Source: Pseudomonadota bacterium (lineage in GTDB: Bacteria > Pseudomonadota > Alphaproteobacteria > UBA828). Taken from it: a stretch of 64,000 nucleotides of DNA. A program made the translations under genes and the position numbers. The stretch lies in contig JAQBTG010000001.1 of assembly GCA_027624955.1 (NCBI GenBank), positions 1-64,000 of the forward strand, read 5' to 3'. Below the pieces are notes generated by a model that saw only the letters and a program-made list of their open reading frames with translations, had not been told where the DNA came from and ran no database searches. Positions 15,731-25,468 of this stretch are shown in pieces. The stretch's first letter is position 1, and each line of letters starts with the position of its first letter.

Positions 15731-18064
15731 TTAGTTTCGAAGCGGCTTGCCGGTTTCCAACATGTGCTCCATGCGGGCGAGGGTCAGTGGGTTTCTGGCG
15801 AGGGTTGTCAGCGCCTGCCGTTCCAGGGCAGAGAGATCGTCTTCGCTCACTGCGTCGGTGGTGTCTGTTTTGCCGCCGGTGAGCACGAGCCCGAGCTGAT
15901 CGACCACAGTAAGATCGTGCGGTGTGGCCTTGCGCGTCTTGGCCAGGCCGCGCACTGCCATCATCAGCGCGACGCGGGCAGATTTGCCGGGCAGCTTAAT
16001 CTCCTTCGGCTCTGGCGCGTGGTAATCCACCGCGAGCACCAGCGCGCGCGCCTTGGCGTCTGCCAACAGGCGGTCGCGATTGAAGGTTATATTGTCGCCG
16101 TCGCGGAGATAGCCATATTCGAACGCCTGCGCCGCCGAGCGTGAGACCTTGGCGAGACCAATGGTCTGGAACAGCCTGGAAATCGTCGGCATGGCGCCGC
16201 CGCCTAAAATGCCGCCGCGTTTGTCGGTAAGACCACGCACCAGCATCTCCTTGCAGCCGCCCCAGCCTGGAATGAGACCGACGCCGACTTCGACCAGGCC
16301 GATATAGGTTTCAGCATGGGCCTGCACAGCGTCGCAATGAAGCAGGCTCTCGCAGCCGCCGCCCAAGGCCATGCCGGACGGCGCGCCGATCACCGGAAAG
16401 GGCGCAAATTTGAGCGCCTTGAAGGCGTCTTGGCCCTGTTTGACCATATCCTCCATCATCGGCCAGGCGGCGAGATTGATGGCAAAGAGTGCCAGACCCA
16501 GATTAACCCCGACGGAATAGTTACTGCCCTCGTTGTGCAGCACCAAGGCTTTGAAATCCTTGCTCACCGTCTCGATGGATTTGCCGATCATGCCGAGGAT
16601 TTCTGGGTCGATGGCGTTCATCTTGCTGTGAAACTCGAGGCAGGCAACGCCGTCGCCGATATTCCAGAGACTGGCAGAGCCGTTGCGCAGGATCGGTTTG
16701 CCAGCGCGCTTCACGTCGCTCAGCAGCAGCACACCAGGTGGTCGCTCGACCTTCACATAGGCGCCGTCGGCCGCGAGATATTGCAAGCGCCCCTGATCGA
16801 CGCGGTAGAAACCGCCGTTCTCGGCGGCAAGACGCACCAACTCCGGGACCGCGCGGCCTTCCGCTGCCAGGCGCTCGGCGAACCACTCGGCGCCGATTTT
16901 GTCGATCAACTCGAATGGCCCATTCTTCCACGCATAGCCGAGCTTCATGGCATCGTCGATAGAGATCACCGTATCGGCGATTTCGGGAATTAGATCCGCC
17001 GCGTAGACGAGCGTGGATGACATCACCTGCCAGGCGAAGGCGCTGGCAGCATCGCCATGTTCGAACAAAGCGCGCGGAGAACTGCCGGCGGCGCGCACGC
17101 TGTCCGGCGTCTGGCGGAGCGCCGCCGAATAAATCCCCGTGGTGAGGTCGATGACCTCTTTCACCGGCTTGCCGCTGTCTTTGTTGAGGCGGTAGAAGCC
17201 GCCATTGCCCTTGCGCCCAATCGCGCCCTCCGCGATCATTTTCAACATCAGCTCGGGTTCGCCGTAGAGTGTGCGGTAGGCGTCGTTCTCCGGCACGGCG
17301 TCGTAAAGGCTCTTGCTCACCAGCGGCATCAAATCAATGCCGACCAGATCCATCAGGCCGAATATTCCGGTTTTCGGGATGCCGATGGCGCGGCCGATCG
17401 CGGCGTCGGCTTGTTCGACAGTAACGCCGCTTTTGAAGGCTTCGACCACCGCCGCCTGAATCCAAAAAGTACCAATGCGGTTGGCGATGAACCCGGGCGT
17501 GTCTTTGCAGTCGACCACGCCCTTGCCGAGCTTATGGTCGGCGAATTCGCTGACGGTGGCGACCGCCTCGCTGCGGGTTTTCTCGCCTCTGACGATCTCC
17601 AAAAGGCGCATATAGCGCGGCGGATTGAAGAAATGCGTAATGAGAAAATCGCGCTGGAAGCTTTCGTCCATGCCGTTCATCAGGTCGGCGCAAGGTATCG
17701 TCGAGGTATTGGACGAGACGATGCTGCTGGCTTTGCGCACGCTATCGATCTGGCGGTAGATCGTCTGCTTGACGTCGAGTTTCTCGATCACCGCTTCGAC
17801 GATCCAGTCGGCTTCTGCGAGGAGGGCGAGGTCGTCCTCGATATTGCCACAGGTGATGCGTTTGGCGTTGCGCTTTTCCATAAACGGCGCGGGCTCGGTC
17901 TTCAGCATGCGCTCGACCGCGTTTAGCGCGAGTTCGCTGCGCTTCTTCGCGCCTGCTGGCACGATATCAAGAAGAATCACATCGACGCCGGCATTAGCAA
18001 CATGGGCGGCGATGCCGCCGCCCATCAGCCCGGCGCCGATCACCGCAACTTTATTGATCGCCAT
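15731..18064 (-). CDS. fadN: 3-hydroxyacyl-CoA dehydrogenase / enoyl-CoA hydratase (FadN type)
   Basis: 777 residues. The domain order is dehydrogenase first and hydratase last, as in Bacillus FadN and unlike E. coli FadB. The N-terminal Rossmann motif is GAGLMGGGIAAHVANAG. The catalytic His region is ITHFFNPPRYMRLLEIVRG. Two HCDH C-terminal domains follow to about 450. The crotonase-like domain (about 465-700) keeps both acid segments, MALGGGCESLLHCDAVQAHA and GLVEVGVGLIPGWGGCKEM. It catalyses hydration of enoyl-CoA and NAD-dependent oxidation of the hydroxyacyl-CoA. The start overlaps the thiolase stop by one base (TGATG), so the pair is translationally coupled and may form a trifunctional complex. 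Confidence 0.93.
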   Translation of the reverse strand: MAINKVAVIGAGLMGGGIAAHVANAGVDVILLDIVPAGAKKRSELALNAVERMLKTEPAPFMEKRNAKRITCGNIEDDLALLAEADWIVEAVIEKLDVKQTIYRQIDSVRKASSIVSSNTSTIPCADLMNGMDESFQRDFLITHFFNPPRYMRLLEIVRGEKTRSEAVATVSEFADHKLGKGVVDCKDTPGFIANRIGTFWIQAAVVEAFKSGVTVEQADAAIGRAIGIPKTGIFGLMDLVGIDLMPLVSKSLYDAVPENDAYRTLYGEPELMLKMIAEGAIGRKGNGGFYRLNKDSGKPVKEVIDLTTGIYSAALRQTPDSVRAAGSSPRALFEHGDAASAFAWQVMSSTLVYAADLIPEIADTVISIDDAMKLGYAWKNGPFELIDKIGAEWFAERLAAEGRAVPELVRLAAENGGFYRVDQGRLQYLAADGAYVKVERPPGVLLLSDVKRAGKPILRNGSASLWNIGDGVACLEFHSKMNAIDPEILGMIGKSIETVSKDFKALVLHNEGSNYSVGVNLGLALFAINLAAWPMMEDMVKQGQDAFKALKFAPFPVIGAPSGMALGGGCESLLHCDAVQAHAETYIGLVEVGVGLIPGWGGCKEMLVRGLTDKRGGILGGGAMPTISRLFQTIGLAKVSRSAAQAFEYGYLRDGDNITFNRDRLLADAKARALVLAVDYHAPEPKEIKLPGKSARVALMMAVRGLAKTRKATPHDLTVVDQLGLVLTGGKTDTTDAVSEDDLSALERQALTTLARNPLTLARMEHMLETGKPLRN

Positions 18065-19200
18065 CAGGCCGCCTCAAGTATGGTGGAAATGCCCTGGCCA
18101 CCGCCAATGCATTGCGTGGCGAGCGCATATTGCTTGCCCTCACGCTGCAATAGCTGCGCCGCCTTGCCGGTGATGCGCGCCCCCGTTGCACCGAGCGGAT
18201 GACCGAGCGCAATTGCGCCGCCGTCTAAATTCATTTTGTCAAGATCGAAGGAAAGCTCGCGCACGCAGGCCAGCGCCTGTACGGCGAACGCCTCGTTCAA
18301 TTCGATCACATCGATATCAGCCATGCCGATACCGGCACGCTGGAGCGCCTTGACGGTAGAGACCACCGGGCCGTAGCCCATGATTTCCGGTTGGCAGCCA
18401 GCCACGGCAATGCTCTTGATCTTGGCCAGCACATCCAACTTGTTGGCCGCGGCATAATCCTCGGTGCAAACCAGCACTGCTGAAGCGCCGTCGGTCAGCG
18501 GTGAGGAAGTACCGGCGGTTACCGTGCCGTCGGCGTCAAAAGCGGGCTCCAGGTTGGCTAGCGCCTCGGCGCTGGTGCCTGGGCGAATGCAGCCATCCTG
18601 GTCGATGGTCTCGCCGTTGCACTCGATTGCGACGATCTCGCCGGCGAGGCGTCCCTCCGCACGCGCGGCAGCAGCTTTGGCGTGGCTGGAAACGGCGAGC
18701 GCTTCCTGTTCGTCACGCGGAATTTGGTATTTCTGCGCGAGATTTTCCGCAGTCTCGCCCATCGCCATATAGGCGCCCTCGTTGCGCTCATAAAGATCGG
18801 CGTTGGGCATCGGGTTGTAGCCACCCATCGGCACGCGCGACATGGATTCGACGCCAGCGCAAATGAAAGCCTCTCCGGCATTCATTTGGATCGCGCCCGC
18901 GGCGATGTGAATAGATTGCATCGACGAGCCGCAGAACCTGTTGACCGTGACGCCGGCGACGGAAACAGGTAAATCCGCGAGCAGGCTGACGATGCGCGCC
19001 ACATTGAAGCCTTGTTCGCCTTCGGGAAAGGCGCAGCCCATGATCAGGTCTTCGATGCCGGCGGGATCGACGCCACTGCTCTCGATCAGCCCGCGCACCA
19101 CATCGGCGGCCAGATCGTCAGGCCGTTTTTTCACCAATTGGCCCTTATGGGCGAAGTGGAAAGGCGATCTTTTGTATCCTGCGATGACAACGGGTTTCAT
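18064..19200 (-). CDS. fadA: Acetyl-CoA acyltransferase (3-ketoacyl-CoA thiolase)
   Basis: 378 residues with all thiolase catalytic residues. The nucleophilic Cys is in VNRFCGSSMQSI (about residue 89), the His in ALGHPLGATGAR, and the second Cys in ATQCIGGGQGIS. It cleaves 3-ketoacyl-CoA to acetyl-CoA and a shortened acyl-CoA. It is degradative rather than biosynthetic by context: overlapped with fadN, and followed by fadE. A 67-base gap separates it from fadD upstream. No separate promoter is obvious, so read-through from the fadD promoter is likely. Confidence 0.95.
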   Translation of the reverse strand: MKPVVIAGYKRSPFHFAHKGQLVKKRPDDLAADVVRGLIESSGVDPAGIEDLIMGCAFPEGEQGFNVARIVSLLADLPVSVAGVTVNRFCGSSMQSIHIAAGAIQMNAGEAFICAGVESMSRVPMGGYNPMPNADLYERNEGAYMAMGETAENLAQKYQIPRDEQEALAVSSHAKAAAARAEGRLAGEIVAIECNGETIDQDGCIRPGTSAEALANLEPAFDADGTVTAGTSSPLTDGASAVLVCTEDYAAANKLDVLAKIKSIAVAGCQPEIMGYGPVVSTVKALQRAGIGMADIDVIELNEAFAVQALACVRELSFDLDKMNLDGGAIALGHPLGATGARITGKAAQLLQREGKQYALATQCIGGGQGISTILEAA

Positions 19201-19267
19201 GTTCTAGACCTCGCTAAATTTGCGGTGGTGGCGGCATCAGTATCACGCCGGTGGGTTGGATTGCGAT

Positions 19268-20974
19268 TCATGAAGACGCCGCCGCGTTTCGTTTGGCGGC
19301 CTCTTCTGCGACCAGTTCTTTTTTGGAAAGTTTGCCGATCAGAGTTTTCGGCAACTCGTCGCGGAATTCGATTTGCTTGGGCATTTCGATCAACGAGAGC
19401 TTGTCCTTCAGAAAGTCGGTCAGGTCCTTAGCATTCAGCGACTGTCCAGCGCGCAGTTTCACGAACGCTTTGACGGTTTGCTGACGGTACGAATCCTCGA
19501 TGCCCGCCACGGTGACCTCTTCGACCGCAGGATGACGGTAAATCGCTTCTTCGACATGGCGCGGATAGATATTGTAGCCGCCGGAAAGAATGATTTCCTT
19601 CAGTCGGTCAATTAAATAGGTATAGCCGTCTTCGTCCATATAGCCGACATCGCCGGTATGGAAGCGGCCGTCCAACAGCGCGGTCGCGCTTTCTTCCTCG
19701 CGGTTCCAATAGCCGCGCATCACCTGTGGACCGGTAAGGCAAATTTCACCGGTTTCGCCTTGCGCCAGGACGCGTGATGGATTTTCGATATCGGTAATCT
19801 CGACCACCGTGCCCGGCGCCGGCAAACCGAGCGAACCGGGCCGCGACTCACCGGTCGAGGGATTGCACAACGCGACTGGTGACGTCTCGCTCAGGCCGTA
19901 GCCCTCAAGCAAGGTGCAGCCCGAGAGAGCCTCGAATTTTTCCTGCACCTCGCGCGGCAATGTATCGCCGCCGGCCAGGCAATAGCGCATTGAGGTGAGA
20001 TCGAACTTGCCCGCTGCCACACCCGGATGATTGTTGATGGCGATATAAATCGTCGGCACCGCGGGGAAGAAGGTAGGGCGCTTTTTGTGGATGACTTTGA
20101 GCGCCGCCTCTAATTCGAAGCGCGGCAACAGAATCATCTTGGCGCCGGCATGGACGCTGAAGTTCATCACCACCGTCATGGCGAAGACATGGAACAACGG
20201 CAACACGCCCATCATCACTTCTTCGCCGAATTTGGTTTCCGGAAAGAAATAAGTCGCCTGCTGGACGTTGGCGGTGAGATTGGCGTGGGTGAGCATGGCG
20301 CCCTTGGGCCGCCCGGTGGTGCCGCCGGTATATTGCAGGACTGCGATATCCGTTATCGGGTCTATGTCGACCGGCTCGGGGAGCCCATCATTGGCACATA
20401 GAGCTTTGAACGATAGAAAGCGCGCGTCCGCTGGCAGCGGCACGATATTCTTACGCCGCAGCAGTCGGTAGAGCAGGCTCTTTGGAAACGGCAGCTGTTC
20501 GGCCATTGACGTGAGCACAATTTTTCTTAGCCGGACACCGCCCAGCATTTTCGCTGCCTTATCGTAAATCAGCGGCATATCGAGAGTGATCAGGATATCG
20601 CATCCAGAATCTTCGATCTGAAAGCGAATTTCCTCTTCGGCGTAGAGCGGGTTGAAATTGACCACGGTGCCACCGGCGGTCAGTACTGCGTAATAGGAGA
20701 TCACCATCGCCGGGCAGTTGGGCAGCATCAAGCCAACACGGTCTCCTTTGACGATCCCTTGGCTCTGCAAGCCCTTGGCGGCACGCTTCACCAATTTTGC
20801 AACCTCGGCAAAACTATAAATTCGATCCATGAAATCTATGGCCGGACGGGAGGCGTACTTCTTCGCCGCGTTTTCCATCAGCGCCGGCAGAGCATGTGGC
20901 GTCAGCGGCGCGCTCCAATCAAGATCGGCGGGATAGGATTTTTCCCAGATATAAGGCTGATTCGATTCGGTCAT
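19268..20974 (-). CDS. fadD: Long-chain fatty-acid-CoA ligase
   Basis: 568 residues of the AMP-forming acyl-CoA synthetase family. The P-loop is YTGGTTGRPKGAMLTHANL. The A5 motif is GYGLSETSPVALCNP, A7 is YMDEDGYTYLIDRLKEIILSG, and the catalytic Lys lies in PKTLIGKLSKKEL near the C-terminus. It activates free fatty acid to acyl-CoA for the enzymes downstream. The ATG at 20974 (MTESNQPYIWEK) is preferred over an upstream in-frame start at 20995 because only the former begins the family homology. A perfect 9-base inverted repeat lies 63 bases upstream of the start and is the probable operator of the whole fad operon. Confidence 0.93.
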   Translation of the reverse strand: MTESNQPYIWEKSYPADLDWSAPLTPHALPALMENAAKKYASRPAIDFMDRIYSFAEVAKLVKRAAKGLQSQGIVKGDRVGLMLPNCPAMVISYYAVLTAGGTVVNFNPLYAEEEIRFQIEDSGCDILITLDMPLIYDKAAKMLGGVRLRKIVLTSMAEQLPFPKSLLYRLLRRKNIVPLPADARFLSFKALCANDGLPEPVDIDPITDIAVLQYTGGTTGRPKGAMLTHANLTANVQQATYFFPETKFGEEVMMGVLPLFHVFAMTVVMNFSVHAGAKMILLPRFELEAALKVIHKKRPTFFPAVPTIYIAINNHPGVAAGKFDLTSMRYCLAGGDTLPREVQEKFEALSGCTLLEGYGLSETSPVALCNPSTGESRPGSLGLPAPGTVVEITDIENPSRVLAQGETGEICLTGPQVMRGYWNREEESATALLDGRFHTGDVGYMDEDGYTYLIDRLKEIILSGGYNIYPRHVEEAIYRHPAVEEVTVAGIEDSYRQQTVKAFVKLRAGQSLNAKDLTDFLKDKLSLIEMPKQIEFRDELPKTLIGKLSKKELVAEEAAKRNAAASS

Positions 20975-21037
20975 AGCCAAATTCCATAACGCCAAACGGC
21001 GCGCTTTTCACGCCGCAGAATGCCGCTCAGGTGAATA

Positions 21038-21061
21038 GTGAATATTCTGATCAATATTCAC
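21038..21061. promoter_or_regulatory. Candidate TetR-type operator 3 upstream of fadD
   Basis: GTGAATATT-CTGATC-AATATTCAC is a perfect 9+6+9 inverted repeat in the fadD-ispG gap. Its core shares arm sequence and spacing with sites at 7026 and 7716 beside the tetR gene. The natural reading is repression of fad genes relieved by acyl-CoA. Confidence 0.65.
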
Positions 21062-21144
21062 TCAAAGCCGACCAAGGATCAAGCAATTTTGCCGTTTTGC
21101 AGGGGCCGGCGCAACGATTCCCCAGCGCCGGGCGTCCTTAGCCT

Positions 21145-22380
21145 TTAGACTCTCTTGGGGTATTTGGTCTCGACATAATCTTCGACGATGGTCCGAAATG
21201 CATCCGCGATGCCCTCGCCGCGCAGCGTCACGGTCTTTTTCCCGTCGATAAAGACCGGTGCCGCCGGTGCCTCGCCGGTTCCGGGCAGGCTGATGCCGAT
21301 ATCGGCATGTTTGCTTTCACCGGGACCGTTTACGATGCATCCCATGACGGCGAGCTTCATATCTTCCACGCCGATATGGGTTTCTCGCCATTCCGGCATG
21401 CGGGCACGGACATGGCTCTGGATTTTTTCCGCCAAATCCTGAAATACCGTACTTGTCGTGCGCCCACAGCCCGGACAGGCGGTCACGAGCGGCGTGAAGG
21501 CGCGTAATCCCATGGTTTGCAGGATTTCTTGCGCCACTATCACTTCTTGTGAGCGGTCGCCGCCGGGCGGGGGGGTGAGCGAGATGCGGATGGTATCGCC
21601 AATGCCTTGTTGCAAGAGTATGCCGAGCGCTGCGGTCGAGGCGACGATGCCTTTCGACCCCATGCCGGCTTCGGTCAAGCCGAGATGAAGGGCGTAATCG
21701 GAGCGCGCCGCCAGATCACCATAGACCGCAACCAGATCCTGCACCTGGCTGACCTTGCAGGAAATCACGATGCGGTCGCGGCCGAGGCCTATTTCCTCGG
21801 CCAAAGCGGCACTTCTCAGCGCTGATTCCACCAGCGCCGCGCGCATGACCTCCTGCGACTCGCGCGGTTCATCGAGCGCGGCGTTGTGGTCCATCAATTC
21901 AGCTAAAAGCTCCTGATCGAGGCTACCCCAATTGACGCCGATTCGCACCGGCCGGTCATATTCGAGTGCTACCTCGATCATCGTTTGGAACTGGCGGTCG
22001 CGTTTTTCACGAAAGCCGACATTGCCAGGATTGATGCGGTATTTTGCCAACGCTTCGGCGCAGGCCGGATGCTCGCGCAGCAACTTATGGCCGTTATAGT
22101 GGAAATCGCCAATCAGTGGCACGCCGCAATCCATGGCGTCGAGGCGCTCGCGAATATGCGGCACCGCGGCCGCCGCCGCAGGCGTGTTCACGGTAATGCG
22201 CACAAGCTCCGAGCCGGCCTCGGCCAACGACCGCACTTGTGCCGCCGTGCCTTCGGCGTCTTCGGTGTCGGTATTGGTCATGCTTTGCACGAGGACAGGC
22301 GCGCCACCGCCGATCTGGTGCGGCCCGACAGACACGCCGACGCTGGTATGGCGTGGCGCCTGGAGAATACCGGAATTCAT
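21145..22380 (-). CDS. ispG: 4-hydroxy-3-methylbut-2-enyl-diphosphate synthase (IspG/GcpE)
   Basis: 411 residues. It catalyses the penultimate step of the MEP isoprenoid pathway, reductive dehydration of MEcPP to HMBPP using a [4Fe-4S] cluster. The N-terminal TIM barrel has [18 protein letters not shown] and [11 protein letters not shown]. The C-terminal domain carries the three cluster Cys and a Glu ligand in [10 protein letters not shown] and [15 protein letters not shown]. It lies 15 bases after the alpha/beta hydrolase gene on the same strand, so the two are probably co-transcribed. Being an essential housekeeping gene, it supports a chromosomal origin for the window. Confidence 0.96.
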   Translation of the reverse strand: MNSGILQAPRHTSVGVSVGPHQIGGGAPVLVQSMTNTDTEDAEGTAAQVRSLAEAGSELVRITVNTPAAAAAVPHIRERLDAMDCGVPLIGDFHYNGHKLLREHPACAEALAKYRINPGNVGFREKRDRQFQTMIEVALEYDRPVRIGVNWGSLDQELLAELMDHNAALDEPRESQEVMRAALVESALRSAALAEEIGLGRDRIVISCKVSQVQDLVAVYGDLAARSDYALHLGLTEAGMGSKGIVASTAALGILLQQGIGDTIRISLTPPPGGDRSQEVIVAQEILQTMGLRAFTPLVTACPGCGRTTSTVFQDLAEKIQSHVRARMPEWRETHIGVEDMKLAVMGCIVNGPGESKHADIGISLPGTGEAPAAPVFIDGKKTVTLRGEGIADAFRTIVEDYVETKYPKRV

Positions 22381-22395
22381 GCCGTGCCGCTTTCG

Positions 22396-23226
22396 CTAGC
22401 CGAGTACTTTCTTCCTGGCGCGGTGCAGGAAATCGATCGTCGAGGCGATCGTCTTTTCCGGGCACTCCACCAGATCGGCATGGCCGATATCCTCGTAAAC
22501 GATGAGTTCACAGCCTGGAACATTGTCCGCTACCCATAGTGCCCCGGCGCCCGAGGCGCCGGTTTCCATGGGCGTCAACATATCCTTTTTCGCCGTGATG
22601 ACGAGAGTTGGGTTTTTGATTTTTTTACAGTCCTCGCGCAAATCCATGTTTTCCATGGCGAGGCAGGCCTGCACTACAGTATCGACCGAGTTGAGACCGA
22701 CGATGGTGCGCACCATCTCGACAATTGCCGGACCGTTGGGGCCATCGAGATAATCCGCGCCGACCGCTTGGGTCAGAACATGGTCGGCGAACTCCGTCGA
22801 GCAACCCCAGGAGCGTGCCATGTGGCGCCAGGTGCGGAACATGATCTTGCGCATCTCATCGCATTTGGCGAACGCGCAATCGCTCACCACACCGATACAT
22901 TTTTCCGGGTATTTGGCGGCGAATTTAAGTGCGATCATGCCGCCGGCGGAGGTGCCCATGACATGAGCGCGGGGAATATCGAGTTTGTCCAATAATGCCG
23001 CGAGATCGTCCGCCCAGAGCTCCACATCATAAGATTGCAGCGGACGGTCTGTCTGGCCGTAGCCGCGTTGGTCATAGCTGATGAGTTTGAAATGCTCGGC
23101 CAAACCCTCCCACACCATGCCGAAGTTCTGGCGCCCGAACAGCGATCCGCCGATTAGCGCAAGCGGCTCGCCGTCGCCCATATATTCGTAAAAAATATTA
23201 ATTCCGTTGGCTTCGACTTTCGGCAT
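22396..23226 (-). CDS. Alpha/beta-fold hydrolase (3-oxoadipate enol-lactonase-like)
   Basis: 276 residues. It has the typical alpha/beta hydrolase order: oxyanion region ALIGGSLFGRQNFGMVWE, SYDQRGYGQTDRP, nucleophile elbow GTSAGG (Ser near residue 98), acid ITAKKDMLTP, and catalytic His in DIGHADLVECPE. No lid domain of unusual size and no signal peptide, so cytoplasmic. Closest in pattern to enol-lactonase and esterase-like hydrolases, but no aromatic-degradation genes are nearby, so the substrate is unassigned. It precedes ispG on the same strand. Confidence 0.85.
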   Translation of the reverse strand: MPKVEANGINIFYEYMGDGEPLALIGGSLFGRQNFGMVWEGLAEHFKLISYDQRGYGQTDRPLQSYDVELWADDLAALLDKLDIPRAHVMGTSAGGMIALKFAAKYPEKCIGVVSDCAFAKCDEMRKIMFRTWRHMARSWGCSTEFADHVLTQAVGADYLDGPNGPAIVEMVRTIVGLNSVDTVVQACLAMENMDLREDCKKIKNPTLVITAKKDMLTPMETGASGAGALWVADNVPGCELIVYEDIGHADLVECPEKTIASTIDFLHRARKKVLG

Positions 23227-23358
23227 TTTCTTGCTTCCCCATTGACGGTCTGCATGTAGCGCGCGCTTCGGCGCGGCGATTCAAGCCTATTATGACGCTC
23301 GATATCGAGGAGGTCGATGGGGAGTTTTGGGGCTCCCATCGCCGCGCTGACCGGGAAA

Positions 23359-24609
23359 CTACGCCGCTCGGTTTGTATTACGCTGTGGGCGCTGTGTATT
23401 GCGGCGGCGTTGACCCTGACGCTGCTTACGTTCGGGGCCGCGTTTGACTGTAACGGCGGCATTTTGGATTTCCGCCGCGTGGAACGGATGATCTGCGAAG
23501 ATCGGCAAGCTTTGACGGATCGTCTTCTCGATGTCGCGCAAATAGGCGCGCTCTTCAGAATCGCAAAACGAGATGGCGATGCCGCCGGCGCCGGCACGGG
23601 CCGTGCGGCCGATGCGATGCACATAGCTTTCTGGTTCGTTGGGCAGGTCGAAATTGATGACATGGGTCACATCTTCAACATCGATACCGCGCGCCGCGAT
23701 GTCGGTCGCCACCAGCGCCCGGATGCGCCCGGTACAAAAGCTCTGAAGCGCCCGTTGACGCGCGTTTTGCGCCTTGTTGCCATGGATGGCGTCGGCTTTG
23801 ATGCCGCCCTGGTGCAAATGCCGGGCGACGCGGTCGGCGCCATGTTTAGTGCGAGTGAAAATAAGCACCCGCCGGATGGTTTCATCCTTCAGCAGTTCGC
23901 TCAGGAGTGCGCGCTTTTTGTCCTTTTGAACAAATAGCACGCGTTGCTCGACCTTTTCGACGGTGGTGGCCGCCGGCGTAATCTCGACCCGCACAGGATC
24001 GCGCAGCAGGCCACCGGCAAGACTTTCGATCGATTTCGGCATGGTCGCCGAGAACAACAATGTCTGGCGCTTTGCCGGAAGCGCCGCGGAGATCTTCTTG
24101 ACGTCGGGAATGAATCCCATATCGAGCATGCGGTCGGCTTCGTCGAGAATAAACGTCTCCACGCCGTCGAGGCGCACATGGCGCTGGTTCATCAGATCGA
24201 GAAGACGTCCTGGCGTCGCGACCAGCACGTGAACGCCCTGGTTCAACGCTTGGATTTGCGCCCGAATTGAAGTCCCGCCAAAAACCACAGTCGTGCGCAA
24301 GCGCAAATGGCGACCGTAAGTTCTGAAGCTGTCATTGATCTGGTTAGCCAATTCACGCGTCGGCGCCAGAATCAGCGCATGCGGCTGTCCGCGCCGGGCC
24401 GGGCCCGCATTTTCCGCCAGACGGTGTAGGATCGGCAGCGCAAAGGCGGCCGTCTTGCCGGTGCCGGTCTGAGCTACCCCGAGCAGGTCGCGCCCTTTGA
24501 GGAGCGCCGGGATGGATTTGAGTTGGATGGGAGTGGGGGTCGTGTAGCCTTCGTCAGAAATCGCGCGAAGGATAGGCTGGGCCAGTTCAAGGCCCGCAAA
24601 GTCGGTCAT
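23359..24609 (-). CDS. rhlE: DEAD-box ATP-dependent RNA helicase (RhlE-like)
   Basis: 416 residues with all helicase motifs: Q motif ([16 protein letters not shown]), Walker [31 protein letters not shown] in [17 protein letters not shown] ([10 protein letters not shown]), and [10 protein letters not shown]. The basic tail ([19 protein letters not shown]) is the RNA-binding extension of the RhlE group. It remodels rRNA and mRNA structure, and is often induced by cold. It stands alone, and the 297-base upstream region shows no obvious regulatory element. Confidence 0.93.
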   Translation of the reverse strand: MTDFAGLELAQPILRAISDEGYTTPTPIQLKSIPALLKGRDLLGVAQTGTGKTAAFALPILHRLAENAGPARRGQPHALILAPTRELANQINDSFRTYGRHLRLRTTVVFGGTSIRAQIQALNQGVHVLVATPGRLLDLMNQRHVRLDGVETFILDEADRMLDMGFIPDVKKISAALPAKRQTLLFSATMPKSIESLAGGLLRDPVRVEITPAATTVEKVEQRVLFVQKDKKRALLSELLKDETIRRVLIFTRTKHGADRVARHLHQGGIKADAIHGNKAQNARQRALQSFCTGRIRALVATDIAARGIDVEDVTHVINFDLPNEPESYVHRIGRTARAGAGGIAISFCDSEERAYLRDIEKTIRQSLPIFADHPFHAAEIQNAAVTVKRGPERKQRQGQRRRNTQRPQRNTNRAA

Positions 24610-24906
24610 GTATGTGATGTCTTTCTAAATATTGTCACTGTGACGCGCCGCCCCGAATGCGGAACGGTGCGCGTGCAAGCAGAATGCAAGCAAAGTCGGC
24701 TCGCCGTGCGTAAGGCTGTAAGTTGCCGCCTGACGCAATGGCCGGCCTAACGAAACGCCTACATATGTCGGAGAAAAATCTGGCCGGCTGAATTACTTCA
24801 GGGTCGGCGGTCGATCGATATTCGACCTTCAAAGGAGTGTCGCTGAAGTGGCATATGCGTCTTCTAGACACAAAAGTCAAGGAAATTTGTCTGGCGGTCC
24901 AGGTTC
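24610..24906. other. 297-base non-coding gap between helicase start and DUF302 gene end
   Basis: Presumed promoter and 5' leader of the helicase gene on the minus strand. No convincing ORF, hairpin terminator or repeat is seen. Confidence 0.4.
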
Positions 24907-25383
24907 TTAGTGCCGCACTGCCTGCTCTGAGATGGCGGCAAAGATAATATCGAGCTCGCCAGCGATGTCGTTAAGCGCGGCATTTCCATAGGGCGCGAAC
25001 ATCGCCGACGGCGTGCGATAAGTGAGGGTCGCCGTGCCGTCGCCGTCGTCCGTGACGTAGAAGCGCAGCGGCGCTTCGATGCCGACCTCAATACTCGCCG
25101 ACAACATGCGCACAGCGAAATCATTGCGGAACACGCCGATTACCATATTGCCCGCGATATCGACGCCGCGCTGCTTGGCGCCGGCGCTAGCGCTGGCCCT
25201 TGAGACCGCGTTCATGCCGTTGTCCTTGATCGCGCCGTTCAGCGCCGTCACCAATTCGGCGAAGGGTTTTTCGCTTGGCAGGCTGCGGGTGCCCGGGTGG
25301 GGCCATTCGGCTGCAGCAGGCAGCGGCGCGAGAAAGAGAAGTATAACAGCCAAGGCGGTCCAGCGTTTCGAACTTCGTAGCAT
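24907..25383 (-). CDS. DUF302 domain protein, secreted
   Basis: 158 residues with a signal peptide (ALAVILLFLAPLPAAA, cleaved before EWPHPG). The mature part is a DUF302 domain: FAELVTALNGAIKDNGMNAV, IGVFRNDFAVRML, GIEAPLRFYVTDDGDGTATL, TYRTPSAMFAPYG. DUF302 folds resemble TBP-like beta-alpha units. Function is unknown, and they occur as periplasmic proteins in many proteobacteria. No operon partner. Confidence 0.85.
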   Translation of the reverse strand: MLRSSKRWTALAVILLFLAPLPAAAEWPHPGTRSLPSEKPFAELVTALNGAIKDNGMNAVSRASASAGAKQRGVDIAGNMVIGVFRNDFAVRMLSASIEVGIEAPLRFYVTDDGDGTATLTYRTPSAMFAPYGNAALNDIAGELDIIFAAISEQAVRH

Positions 25384-25468
25384 CGTTTCCCCTATTCTTG
25401 AGCTTTCTGCGTTGGCGCCGGATTATAGAGTTCGAGAACCATTCGTGGGGTAACAGCCGAGTGAACAA

